Source: Mariprofundus erugo
GTDB taxonomy: Bacteria > Pseudomonadota > Zetaproteobacteria > Mariprofundales > Mariprofundaceae
DNA: 64,000 bases
Assembly (NCBI RefSeq): GCF_005818865.1
Contig: NZ_VBRY01000009.1
Location: 62,001 to 126,000, forward strand
Direction of reading: 5' to 3'
The position numbers and the translations under genes are program-made. The notes below the pieces were generated by a model, which saw only the letters and a list, made by a program, of their open reading frames with translations, ran no database searches and was not told the origin of the DNA. Shown piece by piece: positions 28,389-37,742 of the stretch; position 1 is the first letter of the stretch, and each line of letters opens with the position of its first letter.

Positions 28389-30200
28389 TCATTTGCTTCC
28401 ACCATCCAGCAGAGAACTGATCTCTTCATCCTCCAGCGCAATCAGATGCTCCGCCTCGGTTTCAGATGTTGCCCCTGCATGGAACAGATTACTGCTGATC
28501 GCAATCAGATTGCGGATAATGTCATACGAGTAGGTACTGTCATTGATCAGTGAGATACCCATATCCGCCGTGATATGATGAGCACGAATCAACCGTTCAA
28601 TGCGCTCATTCAGAATGGCCGCGTTTTCTTCAAGCGTCAGTTTCAGCGCATCCAGTGACAAGACGGTGACAGCCGGATCATTGCCGGTTCGAATTTTCTC
28701 CAGCCGGCGCATCACCCGGATAATACGGGAGCGGATACGGTTGTACTCATCGCGAATATAGGCGTTATCGGCACTGATATATTCGTTCATATTTTTCTGC
28801 AAATGCTTGATGCCCTTGAGAACCATGATGATATTCTGGTTGGCATTGCGAATGCGGGAGAATTCCTGGGCCGACTGCGACTCAACCGGCACCTTGCCAC
28901 AAAAGGTGATAATCGCACCGTAAAGGCTCTTGATATCCCGCTCGTAGGCGGCATCAATATCATACTCGACCGGCTCGCTGTAGCGCCTGATCACATCATC
29001 GATCGGCAGATCGGAAAACATCTCCTCCCGCCCCAGACTCAGGCCGCTGGCGACAATTTCGTGGGCATTGTCATAGACCCGCAACGTTTCATTCCGCAGT
29101 GCCTCGATAGAGGTATCGTAGAACTCCAGTGCGGCCGCATTCAGATACTGCGGTACCGCAAAACGGGATACAGGAGCCGGAATCAACCGCTCCAGCCATT
29201 GCACCATATAACCGATCAATGGCACCATCAGAACGATACCGGTCAGGTTAAACAGGGTGTGAAACACCGCCAGTTTCAGCGTGTAGTCATCCTCGGCAAT
29301 ACCGATAGCAGCACTGATATAGTCGACACTGCTGATAAACTGATGAATCAGGGCAATGGCCACTACCCCGGTCACCATATTGAAAATCAGATGACCACCG
29401 GCCAGCTGACGCCCCTTTTCGTTCGAGCTGAGGGAACCAAGAATGGCGGTAATGGTCGTACCGACATTGGCACCGATGGCCAGGGCCAGGGCATTTTCAT
29501 AGGTAATCTGCTGTGCCGCCAGGGCGGTAATAATAATCACCAGGGTAGCGTGGCTGGACTGCATAATGACCGTTGCCGCCACACCAATCAGCGCAAACAG
29601 GAAAAGCCCCGGATAACCGGCAACCGCATAGTCGGAGAGACGAATCGTCTCGCGAAACGCTTCAAACCCCTCTTTCATATAGTGGATACCAAGAAACAGG
29701 AAGCCGAGACCGGCCAGAATATAACCGAAGCCCTTGAGCTTTTTGGAAGATTGAAAGATCAGGATGATGCCAAATACCAGCATCGGCATGGCATAGGCGG
29801 CGATGTTCACCTTCAAACCGAAACCGGCCACCAGCCAGGCACCGGTCGTCGTGCCCAGGTTAGCGCCGAAGATTATCCCCAGTCCTTCGGTCAGCCCGAT
29901 CAGGCCGGCACTGAGAAAGGAGATGGTAATGACACTGACCAGTGAGCTGGACTGCATGATGGTTGTGGTCACCACACCGAAACTCAGGCTCTTCCACAGC
30001 GTATCGGTCGTCCGCCTGAGCGTTTTCTCCAGCGCGCCACCGGTAAAGGCCCGAAAGCCCTCTTCAAGCGAAAGCATGCCAAAAAGAAAAATCGCCACAC
30101 CGGCAGAGATCGCCTTGAAATCAGGACTGACCCAGAAACCGTAAGCCAGCACCAGGCAGATCGCCGGCAACAGGATTTTACCTGCCATACTTCTCAGCAA
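28389..30200 (-). CDS. Na/phosphate cotransporter with PhoU-like C-terminal domain
   Basis: The 603-residue protein has an N-terminal membrane domain of the NptA/YjbB type with the duplicated signature MQSSSLVSV and MQSSHATLV, about eight to ten helices up to residue 330. A cytoplasmic helical PhoU-like domain (about 345-595) follows. Such proteins move inorganic phosphate with sodium, often outward. A strong AGGAGG lies 7 bases before a TTG at 30200, while the first ATG (30188) would be too far from it, so TTG is the likely start. It lies 34 bases after ppk2. Confidence 0.9.
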   Translation of the reverse strand: MLRSMAGKILLPAICLVLAYGFWVSPDFKAISAGVAIFLFGMLSLEEGFRAFTGGALEKTLRRTTDTLWKSLSFGVVTTTIMQSSSLVSVITISFLSAGLIGLTEGLGIIFGANLGTTTGAWLVAGFGLKVNIAAYAMPMLVFGIILIFQSSKKLKGFGYILAGLGFLFLGIHYMKEGFEAFRETIRLSDYAVAGYPGLFLFALIGVAATVIMQSSHATLVIIITALAAQQITYENALALAIGANVGTTITAILGSLSSNEKGRQLAGGHLIFNMVTGVVAIALIHQFISSVDYISAAIGIAEDDYTLKLAVFHTLFNLTGIVLMVPLIGYMVQWLERLIPAPVSRFAVPQYLNAAALEFYDTSIEALRNETLRVYDNAHEIVASGLSLGREEMFSDLPIDDVIRRYSEPVEYDIDAAYERDIKSLYGAIITFCGKVPVESQSAQEFSRIRNANQNIIMVLKGIKHLQKNMNEYISADNAYIRDEYNRIRSRIIRVMRRLEKIRTGNDPAVTVLSLDALKLTLEENAAILNERIERLIRAHHITADMGISLINDSTYSYDIIRNLIAISSNLFHAGATSETEAEHLIALEDEEISSLLDGGSK

Positions 30201-30234
30201 TCCAGACCTCCTGATATCACTCCCGCTCGATCAT

Positions 30235-31149
30235 TCATACCGGCTCCGCTTTCTTTTTCCCCTTGCCCTTGCGCAAGCGGGCGTTCTGCATCAATTCAAT
30301 CTCGCGCGCACCGGATAGAACCACCGCATCATCAGGCACATAATCGATCTGCTGATTGAGCTGCTCATAATCCACCGCATTGAGAATCACCCGAATGGCA
30401 TTCAGACGCGCCAGGTGTTTATCCGCTGAACGGATCACCGTCCAGGGGGCGGCAGCGGTATGCGTATTTCTCAGCATCTCGAATTTGACCCGATCAAAAT
30501 CCTCCCAGCGCTCCTGCGCCTGCACATCCACTTCCGAAAGCTTCCATTGGCGCAGGGGATCATGCTCCCGCCGGTCGAAGCGCTTCTTCTGAATTTCCCG
30601 GGTCACACTAAAATAGATCTTGACCAGAATCGTTCCCTGCCGGACCAGATCCTTCTCGAAGCCAACCACGCCTTTCATGAAGTCGTTATACTCTTTTTCG
30701 GTGCAAAAGCCGAACACCGGCTCAACCATGGCACGGTTATACCAGCTGCGATCAAACATCACGATCTGGCCACCACTGGGAAACTGGGAAACATATTTCT
30801 GGAAAAACCACTGGCTGCGCTGCTCTTCTGTGGGCTTACCCATGGCAATCACGCGATAGTGCTTTTCATTCATATAGCGTGTCACGCTGCGAATGGTACC
30901 ACCCTTGCCGGCCGCATCGCGCCCCTCAAAGAGGATAATCATGCGCTTGTTGGTCTGCTCAAGATGCTGTTGCAGCTGAATCAGCTCTGCCTGATACGGC
31001 TTAAGCTCCTGCTCCTGCAGGTATCGGGTCAGCACCGAGCGGATTTTCTCATCACTGAGACCATGTTGACGGGCCAGCTCATCAAAGCAGCGCATACCCG
31101 GCTGCTGATCATCCGGGACCGGATCCGATGCTTCCGTCACATGTTCCAT
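30235..31149 (-). CDS. ppk2: Polyphosphate kinase 2
   Basis: This 304-residue class I PPK2 phosphorylates nucleoside diphosphates from polyphosphate, or the reverse. The P-loop is ILFEGRDAAGKGGT near 73-86. Other family motifs are FDRSWYNRAMVEPV and RREHDPLRQWKLSEVD, plus a lid region with basic residues. A GAGGAG Shine-Dalgarno lies 7 bases before the ATG. It heads a small transcript with the Na/Pi cotransporter and the coiled-coil gene, a phosphate storage and transport unit. Confidence 0.95.
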   Translation of the reverse strand: MEHVTEASDPVPDDQQPGMRCFDELARQHGLSDEKIRSVLTRYLQEQELKPYQAELIQLQQHLEQTNKRMIILFEGRDAAGKGGTIRSVTRYMNEKHYRVIAMGKPTEEQRSQWFFQKYVSQFPSGGQIVMFDRSWYNRAMVEPVFGFCTEKEYNDFMKGVVGFEKDLVRQGTILVKIYFSVTREIQKKRFDRREHDPLRQWKLSEVDVQAQERWEDFDRVKFEMLRNTHTAAAPWTVIRSADKHLARLNAIRVILNAVDYEQLNQQIDYVPDDAVVLSGAREIELMQNARLRKGKGKKKAEPV

Positions 31150-31190
31150 GATTCACTCCTCGTATCACTTAAACCGCCCTGCGGCGTAAG

Positions 31191-31219
31191 ATCATACACA
31201 AGAAGATAAAAACAGGAAA
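31191..31219 (-). promoter_or_regulatory. Possible sigma-70 promoter for ppk2
   Basis: On the minus strand, TATGAT (31191-31196) lies 17 bases after TTTCCT (31214-31219). The -10 is close to consensus and the -35 is poor. It is about 45 bases upstream of the ppk2 ATG. Confidence 0.35.
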
Positions 31220-31262
31220 GTGCGGTCGTTATCTGTTCACAGCGGCCACGCACTCACAGTCG

Positions 31263-31940
31263 CTATAGTACCACAGCACTCCGCATCATGGCCTGAGCCT
31301 GCATGGCGGCAGCATGAGGATCTTCCGCCTGAATAATCGGCCGACCGACCACCAGATAATCGGAACCGGCACGAATGGCCCCGGCGGGATCCGCCACCCG
31401 CTTCTGGTCCTGCTGATCCTGCCCGCCCCAGCGAATGCCGGGCGTGACCGTGATAAAATCGGCACCACAGGCGTGCTTGATCGCCTCGACCTCATGTACG
31501 CTGCAAACCACACCGTCAAGACCGGCATCCCTGGCCATTTTCGCCCGTTCCAGAGCCACAACGGCAGCCTCGGCAGCCGGCATCGGATCACTGGTCAGCA
31601 CCGTCACGGCAATCAGCTTCATGCCGGGAAAGCGGGCGCCCGACTGTGCCGCAGCGGTCAGCATTTCCATACCGCCACCGGCATGCACATTCACCATCTC
31701 CACACCAAGACGACCGGCACTCTCCACTGCCTGGGCAACGGTATTGGGAATATCATGGAATTTGAGATCAAGAAATACCTTGTGGGTTTTTCTTACCGCA
31801 GCGACCAGTTGCGGTCCCTCGGCCACAAACAGACGCAGACCGATCTTGAGCCAGCCAACCGAATCGCCCATCTGATCGCGCAATGCAAGTGCTGCATCCG
31901 CATCCGCTACGTCCAAAGCCACCATCAACCGGTCATGCAT
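31263..31940 (-). CDS. pyrF: Orotidine 5'-phosphate decarboxylase
   Basis: The 225-residue enzyme converts OMP to UMP in pyrimidine synthesis. The TIM-barrel active-site motif FLDLKFHDIPNTVAQA holds the catalytic Asp/Lys array, and phosphate-binding segments VTPGIRW and YLVVGRPI are present. The ATG overlaps the lapB stop (TGATG), so it is the last gene of the long aromatic/rpsA/lap transcript, an order also known from gammaproteobacteria. Confidence 0.97.
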   Translation of the reverse strand: MHDRLMVALDVADADAALALRDQMGDSVGWLKIGLRLFVAEGPQLVAAVRKTHKVFLDLKFHDIPNTVAQAVESAGRLGVEMVNVHAGGGMEMLTAAAQSGARFPGMKLIAVTVLTSDPMPAAEAAVVALERAKMARDAGLDGVVCSVHEVEAIKHACGADFITVTPGIRWGGQDQQDQKRVADPAGAIRAGSDYLVVGRPIIQAEDPHAAAMQAQAMMRSAVVL

Positions 31941-33079
31941 CAGATTCTCTCCTCATGTTTCGGGTGCAATGTACCCCAACTGTGACATTGCGGGCATTGC
32001 CAGCGTACATCCACCACCTCAATACCGCATGTCTCGCAAACATAGTTTTTTGCCCGCTTGCGCCACTGTCTGGCAAAACGGGCATGGGCATCATGCTCAT
32101 TGCCAAGCACAGCCTGCAGTCGCAGGGACTCCCGCAATGTGGCCGGCGTAAAAGCCAGCTCGGCATAGAGTGATTCAGCCTGCGCCACCCCGCGCTTACC
32201 GGCCAGCGCTTCCAGCCAGCTCAATGCCAGCTCGGCATCGGGCTTCCGGCGCCACATATCCATCAGCAGCGCATGCCCCTGCCGATCGTAAAACTCAGGG
32301 TAGGCCAACAACCCAGGAATAATCAGTGCAAAATGCTCGGATGAAAGCTGACGAAGCGACTGCACCTCTTCGATAGCCAGATCGGTGTTGCCCGCCTCCA
32401 GCGCCAGCTTGATCGCCACCATACGGGCAGGAGCGCAACTCTTGTCGAGCTCGATGGCCCTGGCCGCATAGGTTGCAGCCTCTTCCACCTGCCCCTGAGC
32501 CAGACAGAGCGTTGCCAGCTCGGAAAAGAGATAGGCCCGGCGAGAGCCATAGGATGCTCCCCGCACCTGCTCCAGCCGTGACAACAGCTCTTCAGCCAGT
32601 AACCACTCGGAGCTCTGTTCGCGAATGCGCAGACTCGCCTCCAGCGCATCGGCATGATCCGACTGCAATGTCAGCGCTTTATCATATTGCAACAGGGCCC
32701 GATCAAGCAGGCCACCGGTCTGAAAATCCTTTGCCAATGCCATATGCGCCTGCAAGTGCAGCGATTTGGGCAGATCCGGACGAGCCAGAAGATTCTGATG
32801 AATACGAACAGCACGACCGATTTCACCGCGCGAGCGGAACATCTCACCAAGCGCCATATAAACATCGGCAGCCTCTGAACGCAGACGGGCCACCTGAACC
32901 ATCTCCTGCAGCGCCAGATCCGGCTCATCCGACAGCAGATAGTTGATACCGCGCAACAGTGGCGAAATGCGCTCATCCTCTTCCTGACGAGGTTCGACCT
33001 CTTCCTGCAGGGGGCGCAGCACCAGTGCCAGCAACACGACCAGTACGACGGCGGTAATCGCCAGCAGAATGGTATTCAT
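31940..33079 (-). CDS. lapB: Lipopolysaccharide assembly protein LapB
   Basis: The 379-residue LapB (YciM) is a membrane-anchored TPR protein that recruits FtsH to control LpxC levels. It has an N-terminal anchor (ILLAITAVVLVVLLALVLRP), a chain of TPR helices and a C-terminal rubredoxin-like zinc ribbon (CETCGIEVVDVRWQCPQC). Both CxxC pairs are intact. It overlaps lapA by 4 bases and pyrF by 1. Confidence 0.95.
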   Translation of the reverse strand: MNTILLAITAVVLVVLLALVLRPLQEEVEPRQEEDERISPLLRGINYLLSDEPDLALQEMVQVARLRSEAADVYMALGEMFRSRGEIGRAVRIHQNLLARPDLPKSLHLQAHMALAKDFQTGGLLDRALLQYDKALTLQSDHADALEASLRIREQSSEWLLAEELLSRLEQVRGASYGSRRAYLFSELATLCLAQGQVEEAATYAARAIELDKSCAPARMVAIKLALEAGNTDLAIEEVQSLRQLSSEHFALIIPGLLAYPEFYDRQGHALLMDMWRRKPDAELALSWLEALAGKRGVAQAESLYAELAFTPATLRESLRLQAVLGNEHDAHARFARQWRKRAKNYVCETCGIEVVDVRWQCPQCHSWGTLHPKHEERI

Positions 33080-33408
33080 ACGTCATCCTGAAGCGGGATA
33101 TTGCGCAGGTTATCCACTTCCCGCTGCAGCCGCTCATGCTCCTGACGCAGCCAGGCAATCTCCAGCTTATGCTTGCGCCTGGAGAATGTCAGCGCCAGCA
33201 CGCCGCCTGAGAAACCCAGTATAAATGCAATAAATACAGGAATATAAACCGGAATCGCCGCACTGCTGACGCCTAGAAAGTGCAGCTGTACAGGGGTCAG
33301 ATTGGCCAGCGCAAACATCGTTGCAAATGATGTCAGAACAAACACCACCAGCACGTTGATCCAGTTTACCGACTGCAACCCCGGCAAATGAAGTGCGTAT
33401 CTGGGCAT
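33076..33408 (-). CDS. lapA: Lipopolysaccharide assembly protein LapA
   Basis: The 110-residue inner-membrane protein has two helices (INVLVVFVLTSFATMFALAN and YIPVFIAFILGFSGGVLAL) and a cytoplasmic coiled-coil tail, which is the LapA (DUF1049) layout. I use the ATG at 33408, 8 bases after ihfB; the longer frame would need a TTG inside ihfB. It overlaps lapB by 4 bases and both act in LPS homeostasis. Confidence 0.88.
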   Translation of the reverse strand: MPRYALHLPGLQSVNWINVLVVFVLTSFATMFALANLTPVQLHFLGVSSAAIPVYIPVFIAFILGFSGGVLALTFSRRKHKLEIAWLRQEHERLQREVDNLRNIPLQDDV

Positions 33409-33415
33409 TGCTGAT

Positions 33416-33700
33416 TCAGCCTGCCTGATCAACCCGCTCGCGCAACTCTTTACCAGGCTTGAAGTGCGGAACGGCCTTGGCCGGCACCTCTACCGCTTCA
33501 CCTGTTTTCGGGTTTCTGCCAGTCCGGGCCTGACGCGCCTTGGTGGTAAAGCTGCCGAATCCACGCAGCTCAACATGGTCACCGGCCGCCAGTGCGTCGC
33601 CGATCACCGAAAAAATAGTATTCACAACAACTTCGGCCTCACGCCTTGTGATGCCCTGCTGCTGTTCTGCAATCATCTCAACCAATTCTGATTTTGTCAT
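33416..33700 (-). CDS. ihfB: Integration host factor subunit beta
   Basis: This 94-residue HU/IHF-family protein bends DNA as a heterodimer with IHF-alpha. It begins MTKSELVEMIAEQQ and contains the beta-arm region GFGSFTTKARQARTGRNPKT with the intercalating proline segment. Its position directly after rpsA is the usual one for ihfB and supports the beta subunit over HU. Confidence 0.96.
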   Translation of the reverse strand: MTKSELVEMIAEQQQGITRREAEVVVNTIFSVIGDALAAGDHVELRGFGSFTTKARQARTGRNPKTGEAVEVPAKAVPHFKPGKELRERVDQAG

Positions 33701-33812
33701 CCACGCCTCCGCTTATCGCCGCAAACATCATCAGCCACGGCACACCAACATACGAAGCCCGATTACAGCCGCCGACCCTGCAGACGACTGTAACCGGGCA
33801 CACGATTTCGCG

Positions 33813-35624
33813 TTATACCTTACCCAACAGCTTGCGCTGCAGTTCAAGGGCCAGTGCCGATGGTGTTGCATCGCCGGCACTCTGACGTGAATAGTTACGA
33901 ACAGCCTCACGCTCCTCTTCAATCAGGTGCTGACGAATCGACAGGCTGACCTGACGGCGCTTGCTGTTGACCTCGACAATCTTGGCCTCCACCTCGGCGC
34001 CAACCTTAAGCTCGGCGTGATCACGCGGCACTTCGCGCATGGCAAGGAATGCCTGCACACCATCGGCGAGCTCAACCACTGCACCGGATGGCTTCACCTC
34101 GACAACCGTACCATTGACGCTGCTGCCACGCTTCACGCCTGACAGGAAGAGCTCGAACGGATCAGCAGAGAGCTGCTTGATACCGAGTGAAATACGCTGC
34201 TGATCAGCATCCACACCAAGTACCACGCACTCAACCTCCATACCCTTCTGGTATGCGGCCAGTGCCTCGGACGCAGACTGATCCCAGGAGAGATTCTCCA
34301 TATGAACCAGACCATCCATACCGTCAGCGACATGCACGAAGAAACCGAAATCGGTGATATTCTTGATCTTGCCGGAGATATGAGAACCGACCGGGTGATC
34401 AGCCATCCACACCTGCCACGGATTCTCGGTCACAGCCTTCAGGCTCAAACGGATACGACGCGCGGATGCATCAAGATCGAGCACCGCCACATCCACCACA
34501 TCGCCCTCGGCCAGCACTGCCGCCGGATTGACATCACGGTTGGTCCAGCTCAGCTCGGAGCGGTGAATCATACCCTCAACACCCGGCTCCAGCTCTACCA
34601 CAGCGCCGAAATCGAGCAGACGGCGTACGGTACCGGTCAGCCCCATACCCGGCTCATAGGTCGCCTCAACATTATCCCACGGATCGGACTGCAGTGCCTT
34701 CATCGATACGGAGACCTTGCCGGTTTCCGCATTCAGCTTGACGATCTCCACGGTCACACTCTGACCGACACTGAGCATTTCTGACGGATGCTTGATCCGG
34801 CGCCATGAAACATCGGAGACATGCAGCAATGCATCCACACCGCCAAGATCCACAAACGCACCGAAATCAGCCAGACGCTTGATCTCACCGGTCACCTTGT
34901 CGCCAACGGCATGCTGCTCGAAAAATGCAGTGCGCTTGCCTTCCTGCTTCGCCATCAGCGGACGACGACGGGATACAACAATATTTTCAGGTTTACGGCG
35001 GGCTTCAAGCACCGTCACCATGCACGGACGACCAATCAGTGCAGCAGCCTGCACATGGATATCGGTATCGGCTTCCGAGCGCGGCATGAATGCATTCAGA
35101 CCATTCAGGTTAACCCGGAATCCACCCTTGGTTTCAGCGGTGACGACACCCTCAACCGTCGTTTCATTGGCCTGAGCCGCCTCAAGCACGCTCCATGCTT
35201 CGCGCTGTCTGGCTGCAAGCACGGAAAGGCGAACGCCGGCAGAGCCTCCGACCGACTGCACCAGTGCCTCGATCTCATCGCCCACCGACGGTACAGGCAA
35301 ACCGGCCTGCTCAAACTCGCTCAGCGGAACAGCGCCCTCTGCCTTGGTGCCCACATCAAGCACCACCACATCAGCATTCACACCCACAACCACGGCCTTG
35401 AACATCTCGCCACGGCGAATCTCGGACTGCTCCTTCAATGAGGCTTCGAAAAGCTGCTGGAATGACTCCTCTTCCACAGCTGGAGCTGCAACAGCGCTCT
35501 CTGCAACGGCCGTATCGACGGCTTCAGCCACCCCGGTCCCGGCAGAACCCTCATTGGCAGCGACGATTTCGGTTGCCGCCGCAGCGGCCTCCAGATCCTT
35601 ATTCAGCTTCTCGGCTTCACTCAT
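33813..35624 (-). CDS. rpsA: 30S ribosomal protein S1
   Basis: The 603-residue protein holds six S1 RNA-binding repeats starting near residue 65; several end in the usual strand pattern (VKLNAETGKVSVSMKAL, VDADQQRISLGIKQL). It helps mRNA bind the 30S subunit. It is about 45 residues longer than E. coli S1 because of an Ala/Glu/Val-rich N-terminal extension (about 10-50). I choose the ATG at 35624 because AGGA sits 8 bases before it; the ATG three codons upstream would lie directly on that site. Confidence 0.97.
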   Translation of the reverse strand: MSEAEKLNKDLEAAAAATEIVAANEGSAGTGVAEAVDTAVAESAVAAPAVEEESFQQLFEASLKEQSEIRRGEMFKAVVVGVNADVVVLDVGTKAEGAVPLSEFEQAGLPVPSVGDEIEALVQSVGGSAGVRLSVLAARQREAWSVLEAAQANETTVEGVVTAETKGGFRVNLNGLNAFMPRSEADTDIHVQAAALIGRPCMVTVLEARRKPENIVVSRRRPLMAKQEGKRTAFFEQHAVGDKVTGEIKRLADFGAFVDLGGVDALLHVSDVSWRRIKHPSEMLSVGQSVTVEIVKLNAETGKVSVSMKALQSDPWDNVEATYEPGMGLTGTVRRLLDFGAVVELEPGVEGMIHRSELSWTNRDVNPAAVLAEGDVVDVAVLDLDASARRIRLSLKAVTENPWQVWMADHPVGSHISGKIKNITDFGFFVHVADGMDGLVHMENLSWDQSASEALAAYQKGMEVECVVLGVDADQQRISLGIKQLSADPFELFLSGVKRGSSVNGTVVEVKPSGAVVELADGVQAFLAMREVPRDHAELKVGAEVEAKIVEVNSKRRQVSLSIRQHLIEEEREAVRNYSRQSAGDATPSALALELQRKLLGKV

Positions 35625-35694
35625 GTGTTCCATCCTAATGACTCAATTCATTGACGAATTGTTATTCAGTATTGTGATCAGTTGTCGTGACGGA

Positions 35695-36393
35695 TCAGTC
35701 GTCGATCGCTTCGATCAACCCTCTCCGTTCCAGTATACCCAGCATACGATCCACGACCTCATCCACCCGCAATGTGGTGGAATCAATCGCAATGGCATCA
35801 ACTGCCTGGGCAAGGGGTGCATGCTGACGCTCTCTATCGCGTTGGTCACGCTTTTTCAGATCAAGCAGCACCTCGTCGAAATCGCATCTGCGCCCCATCT
35901 GTTTGAGCTGGGACCAGCGTCTGCGCGCACGTTCCCGCACAGAAGCGGTAAGGAAAAATTTTGCCGGTGCATCCGGCAATACAACGGTGCCGATATCACG
36001 CCCATCCATAATACAGCCACTGCCGGCCAGCTGCTGTTGCAGGGTTAACAGGCGGGCGCGAACCTCCGGCATGGCCGCCACCATGGAAGCGGCAGCGCCG
36101 ACCTCCTCGCCGCGCAGGCGATCGGTCCACTTCTCACCATGAAACTCAATCCCGCTACTGCTCCAGATCAGGCCATCAAGCATCTCGACAGTCACCTGTA
36201 CCATCGCCGCTTCATCGGCCAGGTCCGCCCCTCGCTGCAGTGCCACAGCACCGGTCAAACGATATAGCAGCCCCGTATCCAGCACAGGCAGACCAACCTC
36301 CTCCGCCAGCAGCTTCGCCACCGTCCCCTTACCGCTGCCGGAAGGGCCATCCACCGCGATTTTCAGGCCAGCGACCGGCTTCCACATCGCCAT
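35695..36393 (-). CDS. cmk: Cytidylate kinase
   Basis: The 232-residue kinase phosphorylates CMP and dCMP. The P-loop is VDGPSGSGKGT near 15-25, with CMP-site residues DTGLLYR and the lid ASVRERARRRW. The ATG overlaps the aroA stop (TAATG). Order aroA-cmk-rpsA is conserved in many proteobacteria. Confidence 0.96.
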   Translation of the reverse strand: MAMWKPVAGLKIAVDGPSGSGKGTVAKLLAEEVGLPVLDTGLLYRLTGAVALQRGADLADEAAMVQVTVEMLDGLIWSSSGIEFHGEKWTDRLRGEEVGAAASMVAAMPEVRARLLTLQQQLAGSGCIMDGRDIGTVVLPDAPAKFFLTASVRERARRRWSQLKQMGRRCDFDEVLLDLKKRDQRDRERQHAPLAQAVDAIAIDSTTLRVDEVVDRMLGILERRGLIEAIDD

Positions 36394-37742
36394 TAAAGTC
36401 CGTCCTCATCGGCCCAGCGCACATTCATGCCAACCGACTGTGCCAGCGCCACAAAGTTGGGAAAACTGGTCGCAATCGCTGCCGCATTATGGATACGAAC
36501 CTCACCATCCGCCCGCTGGGCAGCGACAGCCATCGCCATCGCGATACGGTGATCACCATGTGCATCCACATCGACGTTGCCGCGCAGCATCGACTGTCCG
36601 CGAATGACGGCGCCATCAGGCTTCTCCTCGACATCCGCTCCGGCCGAACGCAGGGCTGCCGCCATCGCCGCAATACGATCAGACTCTTTCACGCGCAGCT
36701 CTTCGGCATCGGTCAGTACAAATTCGCCATCGGCAAGACTGGCTGCGGCAAACAGCACAGGAAACTCATCAATCGCATCCGGCACATCATCCGGATTCAC
36801 CTGTGCACCATGCAATCCGCCGGCGCGGATGCGTACATCGGCCACCGGCTCCTCGCCCACACTGCCCTCACCCACCAGCGTTACATCAGAGCCCATCGCC
36901 AGCAGAATCCGTCGCCAGCCATCACGGCGCGGATTAATGCCGATCCCCTCAATGCTGATATCCGAACCGGGTACCAGCGCCGCAGCTACAGCAAAAAAAC
37001 ATGCCGATGAAGGATCCGCTGGAATATCCACCACACTCGACGGAGCCGTCAGAGCACCGGTCGGGCGCAGGGAGATCGTTCCGTCCTCAGCCACATCAAC
37101 CGGCTGCCCGAACAGCGGCAGCATACGTTCGGTATGATCACGTGTCGGTTTCGGCTCTTTCACCGTGGTGACACCATCGGCATAGAGACCGGCCAGCAAC
37201 ACACATGATTTGATCTGCGCACTGGCCACCGCCGACACATGATCAATGGCCTGCAGCTGACCACCGGTGATCGTCAGCGGCAGAAGATTGCCGCCTTCGC
37301 GCCCGTCGACGGTAGCTCCCATACGACGCACCGGATCAGCCACACGCTGCATCGGCCGCTTGCTCAGGCTGGCATCGCCACCCACCGTCGTCGAAAAACT
37401 CTGGCCGGCCAGCACGCCGGTCATCAGTCGAACACAGGTACCGGAGTTGCCTGCATCCAGCATATTCTCAGGCGCCTGCAAACCATGCAGCCCCACCCCG
37501 TGCACACGCAATGCGGTCTTCTCATCATTCAGCCATTCGATCTGCACACCCATATCGATAAACATCTGTGCTGTCGCGATATTATCTTCGCCGGGAAGAA
37601 AGCCGCGGATTTCCGTAACGCCATCAGCCAGTGAAGCAAGCATCACACCTCTGTGCGACATCGACTTGTCTCCGGGCACATGGATGCGTCCATGCAACGG
37701 CCCGGCTGCAGGGCCGGCAATCAGGGTTCCACCAATATTCAC
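36393..37742 (-). CDS. aroA: 3-phosphoshikimate 1-carboxyvinyltransferase (EPSP synthase)
   Basis: The 449-residue enzyme joins PEP to shikimate 3-phosphate in chorismate synthesis. Conserved segments are PGDKSMSHRGVMLA near 23-36, LDAGNSGTCVRLM near 95-107 and the C-terminal EELRVKESDRI. The glycine-to-alanine positions were not assessed for class. It overlaps tyrA by 4 bases and cmk by 1. Confidence 0.97.
   Translation of the reverse strand: MNIGGTLIAGPAAGPLHGRIHVPGDKSMSHRGVMLASLADGVTEIRGFLPGEDNIATAQMFIDMGVQIEWLNDEKTALRVHGVGLHGLQAPENMLDAGNSGTCVRLMTGVLAGQSFSTTVGGDASLSKRPMQRVADPVRRMGATVDGREGGNLLPLTITGGQLQAIDHVSAVASAQIKSCVLLAGLYADGVTTVKEPKPTRDHTERMLPLFGQPVDVAEDGTISLRPTGALTAPSSVVDIPADPSSACFFAVAAALVPGSDISIEGIGINPRRDGWRRILLAMGSDVTLVGEGSVGEEPVADVRIRAGGLHGAQVNPDDVPDAIDEFPVLFAAASLADGEFVLTDAEELRVKESDRIAAMAAALRSAGADVEEKPDGAVIRGQSMLRGNVDVDAHGDHRIAMAMAVAAQRADGEVRIHNAAAIATSFPNFVALAQSVGMNVRWADEDGL

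Noticed and set aside
28803-29945. 380-residue plus-strand open frame opposite the Na/Pi cotransporter
   Set aside because: Antisense shadow of a conserved transporter; no start signal.
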